DNA from: Candidatus Pelagibacter sp.
GTDB lineage: Bacteria; Pseudomonadota; Alphaproteobacteria; Pelagibacterales; Pelagibacteraceae
Direction of reading: 5' to 3'
Assembly (NCBI GenBank): GCA_002689925.1
Contig: NZIO01000048.1
Location: 1-64,000, forward strand
Length of the DNA: 64,000 nt
Shown here: in pieces, positions 9,175 through 16,221 of the stretch
How the letters are laid out: the number at the start of each line of letters is the position of its first letter
Position numbering within the stretch: position 1 is the first letter of the stretch
Made by a program: the position numbers and the translations under genes
Notes under the pieces: generated by a model
Seen by the model: only the letters and a program-made list of their open reading frames with translations
Databases searched by the model: none
What the model was told of the DNA's origin: nothing

Positions 9175-10410
9175 ATGAAAATTAAAAAAAATATTCCTTT
9201 AATTGACCAACATAACAAAAATGGATTTTGGGGTGGAAAATTTGGTGGAAATTTTATACCTGAAACTTTAAAAAAACCTGTAGAAGATCTAGAAATTTTA
9301 TTTAAAAAATTAAGAAAAGATAAAAAATTTCTTAAAGAAAGAGATTACTATTTTAAAAATTGGGTTGGTGCCCCTACTCCTTTTATTAAGTTAAATAATT
9401 TAACTGAATACTTGGGTGGAGCACAAATATGGGCAAAAGTTGTCTCTGAAGCAAATGGAGGAGCTCATAAAATTTATAATGCGACTGTCCATTGTCTTAT
9501 TGCTAAACGCGCAGGTAAAAAATATGTAGTTGGAGACACTGGAGCTGGGTATGCAGGTAAAATGTTGAGTATGGCTGCAAAAAAATTTGGATTAAAATGT
9601 AAAATATTTATGGGTATAAAAGATATGAACAGACAAAAACCTAATTGTGATGCTATGCGAAAAAATGGTGCCGAAATAGTCCCTGTTTATACTGGAAGTC
9701 AAACACTTGTTGATGCAGTAAGTGAGTGTATGAGATATTGGGTGTCGAATTGTGATACAACGCATATGTGTGTTGGCTCAACAGTTGGACCAAATATATT
9801 TGTTAAGATTTGTGGTTGGAGTACTTCTCAAATTTCAAAAGAACTCTTTATACAGATGAAAAAAGAATTTGGAAAAATTCCTAAGAAATTAAAGTTATAT
9901 AATTGTGTTGGAGGAGGAAGCTCAAGCTTTGGGTTTTGGAATGAATTTATGCATTATAATAAAAAACAAGTTGAATTTATTGGAATTGAAGCAGGAGGAC
10001 CTAAAAATTCTAAAAGACACGCAGCTCCTTTAACTTTTGGATCAAAGATTGGAGTGCTTCATGGTGCAGCGCAATACGTAAATCAAGATATTGAAGGTCA
10101 AATTGAAGAAACAGAATCTATTAGTGCGGGATTAGATTATCCTGGGGTCTCTCCATTGCATTGTTTTTTAAAAGATACAAAAAGAGCAAAATACACTTCA
10201 GCAACTGATGAAGAAGCATTAAATGCATTTAAATTAGTTTCATCTTTAGAAAAAATTAGCCCTTCGCTTGAACCCAGTCATGCATTCGCAAAAGCAATAA
10301 AAGATGCACCTAAACTTAGCAAAGATACTATCTGTTGTATTAATTCTTGTGGAGATAGTTGGAAAGACAAAGATATAATTAAAAGTAGATTAGGAAAATA
10401 TAAAAGATGA
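9175..10410 (+). CDS. trpB: divergent tryptophan synthase beta-chain homologue (PLP enzyme)
   Basis: 411 residues, clearly of the TrpB fold: GGKFGGNFIPETL at the start, the Schiff-base lysine K99 in GGAHKIYN, GGGSSSFG (246-253) as phosphate-binding loop, and SAGLDYPG (317-324) with the conserved Asp. Several signature blocks are changed. KREDLNHTGAHK is replaced by KVVSEANGGAHK. ETGAGQHG is replaced by DTGAGYAG, so catalytic Glu109 (Salmonella numbering) becomes Asp121 and the Gln-His pair is lost. GGGSN becomes GGGSS, and the C-terminal SGRGDKD becomes SCGDSWKDKD. Position between pyrF and trpA is standard. It may be a fast-evolving true TrpB or an enzyme with another nucleophile. Confidence 0.75.
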   Translation: MKIKKNIPLIDQHNKNGFWGGKFGGNFIPETLKKPVEDLEILFKKLRKDKKFLKERDYYFKNWVGAPTPFIKLNNLTEYLGGAQIWAKVVSEANGGAHKIYNATVHCLIAKRAGKKYVVGDTGAGYAGKMLSMAAKKFGLKCKIFMGIKDMNRQKPNCDAMRKNGAEIVPVYTGSQTLVDAVSECMRYWVSNCDTTHMCVGSTVGPNIFVKICGWSTSQISKELFIQMKKEFGKIPKKLKLYNCVGGGSSSFGFWNEFMHYNKKQVEFIGIEAGGPKNSKRHAAPLTFGSKIGVLHGAAQYVNQDIEGQIEETESISAGLDYPGVSPLHCFLKDTKRAKYTSATDEEALNAFKLVSSLEKISPSLEPSHAFAKAIKDAPKLSKDTICCINSCGDSWKDKDIIKSRLGKYKR

Positions 10411-11207
10411 GGTCAAAAATATCATTAGCTTTTAAAAAATGTAGAAAAGAAAAAAGACCTGCTCTCATTACATATACTGTTGCGGGTGATAATAATAAAG
10501 ATAGATCTTTTGAAATTTTAAAATCAATCTCCAAGTATGCAGACATTTGTGAAATAGGTTTCGCTCACAATACCCCTATTGCTGATGGAGGACAAATTCA
10601 ATCAAGTACTTATAGAGCATTAAAAAATGGAATAAAAATTAAAGATGTTTTTCAAATAGTAAAAAAGTTTAAAAAAACTAAAAATTCTAAACCAGTTATT
10701 TTGATGGGCTACTACAATATAATTTATCAATATGGTGAGAACAATTTTATAAATATATGTAAAAAAACTGGTGTTGATGGCTTAATTGTTGTTGATCTGC
10801 CTTATCCAGAAAACAAATATTTTGCAAAAAAATGCAAAAAAAAGAATATTGCTTTTATTCAACTTCTAGCTCCAACAACTTCAAAAAATAGAATGAAAAA
10901 AATTATAAAAGATAGTCATGAAATGTGTTACTACATTTCTATGTTAAGTACGACAGGTGGTAAATTAAAAGTTTCTCCTAAAAAAATTTTAAGCAATTAT
11001 GAAAAGATCAAAAAAATAAATAAATCAAAAAATGTAGTAATTGGCTTTGGGATAACCAGTAAAACTATTTCTTCATTGAAAAAAGCAGATGGTTTGGTTG
11101 TTGGAAGTGCCTTATGTAAAGGAATTTCTGAGTCAATTAAAAAAAGACAAAATCCTGTCACAAATTTAAGTAATATGGTAAAATTATTAAAAGCAAAATT
11201 ATTATGA
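10407..11207 (+). CDS. trpA: divergent tryptophan synthase alpha-chain homologue
   Basis: 266 residues, a TIM barrel with TrpA numbering preserved. Both catalytic acids are present: E49 (CEIG) and D60 (IADG). The loop between them, usually GVPFSDPLADG, reads GFAHNTPIADG, so Asp56 is Thr. Loop 6, usually SRAGVTGAE, reads SMLSTTGGK: Thr183 and Gly184 remain, Arg179 is Met. GFGIT and DGLVVGSAL near the C terminus match the phosphate-binding site. A canonical TrpA would cleave indole-3-glycerol phosphate and channel indole to TrpB. The start overlaps the trpB stop (ATGA) and the end overlaps accD, so the subunits are co-translated. Confidence 0.75.
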   Translation: MRSKISLAFKKCRKEKRPALITYTVAGDNNKDRSFEILKSISKYADICEIGFAHNTPIADGGQIQSSTYRALKNGIKIKDVFQIVKKFKKTKNSKPVILMGYYNIIYQYGENNFINICKKTGVDGLIVVDLPYPENKYFAKKCKKKNIAFIQLLAPTTSKNRMKKIIKDSHEMCYYISMLSTTGGKLKVSPKKILSNYEKIKKINKSKNVVIGFGITSKTISSLKKADGLVVGSALCKGISESIKKRQNPVTNLSNMVKLLKAKLL

Positions 11208-12139
11208 ATTGGATTTCAAAATTTATCAAACCCAAAATAAAATCTTTTTTTAAAAAAAGACCTTCTAGTGATGAAGATAGCCTTTGGATTCCTTGTGGGG
11301 GAAGTTGCCAGGAATTATTGTATAAAGAAGATCTAATTAAAAATATGTATGTCTGCAACAAATGTGAAAATCATTTAAAAATATCTAGCAAAAACCGATT
11401 TAACATGTTTTTTGATAATGGTGCGTTTGAAATCTTATCTGCTCCTAAGGCTGCAGATGATCCTTTAGATTTTGTTGACACCAAGAAATATGTTGACAGA
11501 TTAAAAGATGCTAGAAAAAAAACAAATCAAAACGATGCAATAATGGTTGCCAGTGGAAAATTAAATGGAATAGTCATAACTTGTGGTGCTCAAAACTTTT
11601 CATTTATTGGTGGATCATTTGGTGCACAAAGTGGTGAAGAATTTATTAATGGAATAAATCATGCTATACAAAATAAAACGCCTTTTGTTTTTTTTAGTTG
11701 TTCAGGGGGTCAACGTATGATGGAAAGTGCTATAGCCTTACAAAATATGAGCAGAACTGTACTAGCTGTAAATGAACTTAAAAAAGAAAACTTGCCCTAT
11801 ATAGTTGTGATGACAAATCCAACATTTGGTGGAGTCACTGCTTCTTGGGTAATGTTAGGAGATATACTAATAGCTGAACCAAAATCAAAAATTGGCTTTT
11901 CTGGCTCAAGGGTTATTCAACAAACTATTGGCGAATCTTTACCCGAAGGGTTTCAAACGGCAGAATATATTTTTGAGCACGGCGGATGTGATATGGTTGT
12001 TTCAAGAAAAAATTTAAGAAATGAGATAGGTTCATTGCTTTCAATTCTATTGAAGAAAAGAGAATTCAAAGCTATAAACGAAAACGAAAATGTCAATACT
12101 ATCAACGAACCTTTATCTAAAGTTACAAAAGCAATATAG
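11204..12139 (+). CDS. accD: acetyl-CoA carboxylase carboxyltransferase beta-subunit homologue
   Basis: 311 residues. The N-terminal zinc ribbon has C31, C35, C51 and C54; the first pair is spaced CX3C (CGGSC) rather than the usual CX2C. The crotonase-like carboxyltransferase core is recognisable (SFIGGSFG, NPTFGGVTAS, MLGDILIAEP, LPEGFQ). Family-invariant positions are changed: SGGARMQEG reads SGGQRMMES (167-175) and GFAGPRVIEQT reads GFSGSRVIQQT. The expected role is transfer of CO2 from carboxybiotin to acetyl-CoA together with AccA, which is not here. Lies in the usual trpA-accD-folC order and overlaps trpA by 4 nt and folC by 50 nt. Confidence 0.8.
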   Translation: MNWISKFIKPKIKSFFKKRPSSDEDSLWIPCGGSCQELLYKEDLIKNMYVCNKCENHLKISSKNRFNMFFDNGAFEILSAPKAADDPLDFVDTKKYVDRLKDARKKTNQNDAIMVASGKLNGIVITCGAQNFSFIGGSFGAQSGEEFINGINHAIQNKTPFVFFSCSGGQRMMESAIALQNMSRTVLAVNELKKENLPYIVVMTNPTFGGVTASWVMLGDILIAEPKSKIGFSGSRVIQQTIGESLPEGFQTAEYIFEHGGCDMVVSRKNLRNEIGSLLSILLKKREFKAINENENVNTINEPLSKVTKAI

Positions 12140-13355
12140 TAGAAAAATTAATCTTAATTTAAAAAGAGTAAATCTAGCTCTTGAAAAGTTAGGTCAAATT
12201 CAAAAAAAAATTAAAAATCCAATCAATATTATTGGTAGTGATGGAAAATATTCAACATTAAGATCTTTACAATTTATAATTGAACAAAATAATCAGCAAG
12301 TTACTACTTTTACTAGTCCACATCTTTATGATGTAAGACATCGTTTTTGGTTAAAGAATAGATTTATCAAAATAAATGAAATTAAAAAAAATATTAATTT
12401 AATTAAAAAACTTAAAATCAAATTAACTTTGTTTGAAGTTCTTACACTTGTATATTTTTTAACTGCTTCAAAATTAAAAAATGTGTCTTATTCGTTATGT
12501 GAAAGTGGTTTGCTTTTTAAAGGAGATTCCACTCGCGTTTGGAATGAACCCAGATGTCAAATTATAACAAACATTAATAAACAGCACCTGGAGTGGGTTA
12601 AGCCAAAAACTTTAAGAGAAATTTGTTTACAAAAAGTAGGATATTTAAGCAAAAAAACTACTATTTATGTTGGAAAACAAAATTCTAAAACAATGAAAAT
12701 AATTAAAAGTATTTTAAAAAACAATCCAAGTAAGAAAAAATTTTATGGTAAAGACTGGACTTTAAAAAAAAAGGAGAAAAATATAATTTACAAGGATAAA
12801 TTAGGAAAATTAAAATTAAAGTCAAAAAATATTTTAAGTGATGGTATTTGGGACAATGTTGGACTTGCGATTAAAGTAGCAAGAGATTTTAAAATACCAA
12901 ATAGAGCTATTCTTAAAGCTATTCCTAAAATGTGGTTTGAGGGCAGAATGCAATATATCAACAAAGGTAAACTTAAAAAAATTTTGTATTCTAATGAAAA
13001 ATTACTAATTGATGGATCTCATTCTGAAACTAGTGCAAAAAATTTAATTTCTTATTTAAAAAACCAAAATGAAGAAATATATGGAATTTTAGGTATTCAA
13101 TCACATAAAGAGCCTGAAAAATTTATAAAACAATTTAAGAAAACTTTTAAAAAGATAATTGCTATAAATATTCCAGGTGAGCCTAATTCTTGTGACCCTA
13201 AAAAAATAAAGAAAATTTTAGATAAATATAATATTAAATCTGATACTGCTCCGAGTATTCATTCCGCTTTAAAAAAAATATCAAATAAGAAGAAAAAAAT
13301 TTTATGTTGTTTTGGATCTTTATACCTATGTGGAAAAATTTTAAGTTTAAATTAA
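12090..13355 (+). CDS. folC: divergent folylpolyglutamate/dihydrofolate synthase homologue
   Basis: 421 residues of the Mur ligase/FolC fold. The P-loop, normally GTNGKGST, reads GSDGKYST (49-56). TSPHLY (75-80) is conserved. The EVGLGGRLDATN block reads ESGLLFKGDSTRV, and the LDHT block reads KQHLEW, so the metal-ligand-adjacent Asp is lost though Glu138 and a carbamylatable-type Lys (K182) remain. GRMQ (285-288) and DGSHSET (308-314) replace GRLQ and DGAHNPD. The expected role is addition of glutamate to folates or dihydropteroate. The ATG at 12090 lies 50 nt inside accD, an unusually long overlap for this window. Confidence 0.68.
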   Translation: MSILSTNLYLKLQKQYSRKINLNLKRVNLALEKLGQIQKKIKNPINIIGSDGKYSTLRSLQFIIEQNNQQVTTFTSPHLYDVRHRFWLKNRFIKINEIKKNINLIKKLKIKLTLFEVLTLVYFLTASKLKNVSYSLCESGLLFKGDSTRVWNEPRCQIITNINKQHLEWVKPKTLREICLQKVGYLSKKTTIYVGKQNSKTMKIIKSILKNNPSKKKFYGKDWTLKKKEKNIIYKDKLGKLKLKSKNILSDGIWDNVGLAIKVARDFKIPNRAILKAIPKMWFEGRMQYINKGKLKKILYSNEKLLIDGSHSETSAKNLISYLKNQNEEIYGILGIQSHKEPEKFIKQFKKTFKKIIAINIPGEPNSCDPKKIKKILDKYNIKSDTAPSIHSALKKISNKKKKILCCFGSLYLCGKILSLN

Positions 13356-13672
13356 ATATTTTCTTTAATCCAAGAAACAATATTTGCTTTTGTTGTTGCT
13401 CCAACCTTAGTCGCTTTTAATTCTCCTCCAACAAAAAGAAGCATTGTTGGTATACCTCGCACACCATAAGCAGTTGGCTGATTGGGATTTTGATCTATAT
13501 TATGCTTTGCAATATCTATTTGATCTTTCATTTCGTTAGATATTTCCTCAAGAATCGGTCCTATTTGTTTACACGGACCACACCATTCTGCCCAGAAATC
13601 TACTATTGTTGGTTTATTAGCCTTTAAAACTTCTAATTCAAAATTCTCATCTGTTACATTTTTAGTGGGCAT
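13352..13672 (-). CDS. trxA: thioredoxin
   Basis: 106 residues with the canonical active site WCGPCK (C31, C34) and the cis-proline segment GVRGIPTMLLF. It is a cytoplasmic disulfide reductant for ribonucleotide reductase, methionine sulfoxide reductase and others; msrA lies elsewhere in the window. The gene overlaps the convergent folC by 4 nt. In alphaproteobacteria trxA commonly sits between addA and folC. Here folC is still adjacent, but sbcB is on the other side and addAB is absent. Confidence 0.95.
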   Translation of the reverse strand: MPTKNVTDENFELEVLKANKPTIVDFWAEWCGPCKQIGPILEEISNEMKDQIDIAKHNIDQNPNQPTAYGVRGIPTMLLFVGGELKATKVGATTKANIVSWIKENI

Positions 13673-13706
13673 AATATTGTTTAATTTATTAATTTTATAA
13701 TCAATG

Positions 13707-15125
13707 TCAACTGGTCATTTCGTATTTTTTAGCAAGTTCTTCTATAAAAATATTTATCTGGTCAAGAAAATTTAGTTTATCTTTATCATCTTTAAATTTA
13801 TTTCTTAATGTATCGATTTCTGAATATGTTCTAGGAATAGTATTCCAATTTTCTTTATTTGTACTTAAAACTCTTGCTGAAACTTCTTTGTGTATACTGT
13901 CATATTCATCCTGAGGTAAAGACTCTGGGCTTTCTTCATAAAGAATCTTTTTTCCAAAATATCTCAACCTTTGATCTTTAAACTTCTGTAATACTAAAAA
14001 TTTTTCTTTCCAATCAGCTTTATGAAAAGATGGCATGATTGCATTATCTTCTTTTGATGTAAATTCTTTGTAAATAGACTCTTCTGGATATATATCTTCT
14101 TGAGATTCATAATCTTTTTTTTCACTAGCTTCATCATCTAATATTGAAATAACTTTATTTATAAATTCTTTATTTGATCTAATCAACTCAGCTCTTTCAT
14201 TTATCTTCGAAACACCAATATCTTTATATTTTTCAAAATTAACTCCATAACTTGAGTTCATTAATATTGGATGTTTTTTTTGTTTGATTGTTCTTATTAC
14301 TTTTGGTGTTTTTTTTAACTCTTTTCTCAGTTCGTTGATTGATAATTTAAAATAAAATTTAGGATCAGCTTTAAGATCAAAACACATTGGATAACCCCAT
14401 TGTGGGTGTTCACATACAAAAGTAAGAATAAAAGGAAAAGATTTTCCATAATAAAAAAAATCTGTACAGAATGTTAAGTCACTTCTAATAATTTGGAGTG
14501 TTTTATCTTTGTTTGTAGTCATTAAACTTGACTTCCATACATTAGGAGCATTTTTACTTAAAATTTTTGCGATCTCTACAGTCGCCAAAACATCAGAAAT
14601 AGCAGAATGAGCATCATCATGATTAATACCATTCATGGGTGCAAGTTTATCTAATTTAAAAACAGGATTATTTTTATCACTAATGGGAGTTTTTATACAG
14701 CCTGGATAATAAAGATGAGCTGCTCGAGCAATATTAAATAAATCACCTTCTTCATTTCCATTAGTTACTGTTAAATAAGGATAATCTAAATTTTTAAATA
14801 AAGTTCGTCTTAAAAATTCTCTGTCAAAATTAATATTGTTCCACCCAATGAAAATAGAATTTTTCCACTTATTAAATTTTCCCATCATCTGTCTTATCAT
14901 TTGATAGTGGGATAAGTTTGTTTCTTTTAGTATCTGTGGAGTTGTTTTATTTACAATTAAAGCCATTGCTTCAGGAATAATACCTGGGCTTAATCTACAT
15001 CTGCCTTCGTAACGATCCAATTCTTGAAATTTATCATTAACTAATACTGCAGCAGCTTGAATTATCTGACCATATGAAACATTACTTGAACAAGTTTCAA
15101 AATCATAAAATACTAAATTTGGCAT
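13707..15125 (-). CDS. sbcB: exodeoxyribonuclease I
   Basis: 472 residues, the family length (E. coli ExoI is 475). The N-terminal DEDD exonuclease starts with YDFETCSSN (D8, E10). Later come IGWNNINFDREFLRR and HDDAHSAISDVLATVEIA, carrying the other catalytic acids. An SH3-like and a helical C-terminal region follow. ExoI degrades single-stranded DNA 3'-5' in recombination and mismatch repair. It is transcribed with rmuC, which starts 8 nt beyond its own start, making a small recombination operon upstream of trxA. Confidence 0.9.
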   Translation of the reverse strand: MPNLVFYDFETCSSNVSYGQIIQAAAVLVNDKFQELDRYEGRCRLSPGIIPEAMALIVNKTTPQILKETNLSHYQMIRQMMGKFNKWKNSIFIGWNNINFDREFLRRTLFKNLDYPYLTVTNGNEEGDLFNIARAAHLYYPGCIKTPISDKNNPVFKLDKLAPMNGINHDDAHSAISDVLATVEIAKILSKNAPNVWKSSLMTTNKDKTLQIIRSDLTFCTDFFYYGKSFPFILTFVCEHPQWGYPMCFDLKADPKFYFKLSINELRKELKKTPKVIRTIKQKKHPILMNSSYGVNFEKYKDIGVSKINERAELIRSNKEFINKVISILDDEASEKKDYESQEDIYPEESIYKEFTSKEDNAIMPSFHKADWKEKFLVLQKFKDQRLRYFGKKILYEESPESLPQDEYDSIHKEVSARVLSTNKENWNTIPRTYSEIDTLRNKFKDDKDKLNFLDQINIFIEELAKKYEMTS

Positions 15126-15133
15126 AATTACTT

Positions 15134-16174
15134 TTACTTATTTAATATCTTAATTTTATTATTATTTTCTTCAATTGCCTTTTCTACTTGTTCTGGATCT
15201 TTAATATTTTCTAATGTTCTCATAATTGATCTTGCATCACGCCCAAAATCATCAGTTGTTTTCATAGCATCCTCTAATTTTTTACGCAATATTTTTATAC
15301 TATCAAAATGCTTTGTGAATCTTGTTGTAATAATTTTTAAATCATCGTGTATTTGCGTAGCATGCTTTTGAACTTTCAATGTCTGAAATCCAAGGTGATA
15401 AGCTTGAAGTATAGCACAAAGAGTATTTGGTCCAGCAATTGTTATTTTATATTTTTTTCTAATTTCTTCTAACAACAATTCTTTAGTCTTGGGATCCCTA
15501 TAACTTGCGAGTTCAGCATACAAGCCTTCTGTTGGTGCGTAGACAATTGCAAAATCAACAGATTTAGGAGGGTTAATATATTTTATGCTTACACTTTTGG
15601 ATTTTACTCTAAAAGCTGACGCTAAATCATTTCTTGCATTAGCTAATAAATCTTTGTCTTTGGCTTGGAAAGCGTCATCTATCGCTTTATATTTTTCTAT
15701 TGGCCAATGACTATCTATTGGACACAAAATATCATTTTGTAATTTTACAGCAAATTCAACCACATCATTTGTTTCTTCAGGTTTCATTTTTACATTTGCA
15801 ATATACTGAGCTGCAGGAAGCAAATCTTTTAATAAAGCAGCTAATGAAAATTCTGCCAAAACACCATATTGCTTAACTCCAGAAAGTATTCTGCTAAAAC
15901 TATTTTGGCTTTTGTTAATTTCCTGAACTTGTTGATTAAAAACACCAACCTTTTCATCTACTTTTGTTAACGCTTGTGTCATATCACGGGTTACATCTTT
16001 AGATAAAGAATTTATTGAACCAGACATAGTATTGATTGAATTGTTGAAAGATTCTTTTAATTTTTCGATTTCTTCTTTATTTCCATTTTCATCTTTCTTT
16101 TTTTCTTGTTTTAATAAAAGAAAAACAATCATACAAACGAGTGTTAAAACTATATAAAGAATCAAATCTTGCAT
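15134..16174 (-). CDS. rmuC: DNA recombination protein RmuC homologue
   Basis: 346 residues, shorter than E. coli RmuC (475). An N-terminal membrane segment (about residues 4-21) precedes a coiled coil (30-95) and the RmuC PD-(D/E)XK-like domain. The segment normally reading IDSKxP reads IDSHWP (153-158), so the expected nuclease-type lysine is histidine. The C-terminal helix bundle includes the family-typical GPNTLCAILQAYHLGFQ. RmuC is thought to limit DNA inversions and has a predicted nuclease fold. The gene precedes sbcB on the same strand. Confidence 0.82.
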   Translation of the reverse strand: MQDLILYIVLTLVCMIVFLLLKQEKKKDENGNKEEIEKLKESFNNSINTMSGSINSLSKDVTRDMTQALTKVDEKVGVFNQQVQEINKSQNSFSRILSGVKQYGVLAEFSLAALLKDLLPAAQYIANVKMKPEETNDVVEFAVKLQNDILCPIDSHWPIEKYKAIDDAFQAKDKDLLANARNDLASAFRVKSKSVSIKYINPPKSVDFAIVYAPTEGLYAELASYRDPKTKELLLEEIRKKYKITIAGPNTLCAILQAYHLGFQTLKVQKHATQIHDDLKIITTRFTKHFDSIKILRKKLEDAMKTTDDFGRDARSIMRTLENIKDPEQVEKAIEENNNKIKILNK

Positions 16175-16221
16175 ACCTATATTAGATATTCCTCATTTGC
16201 CATAAAGTAAACTAATAAAAT

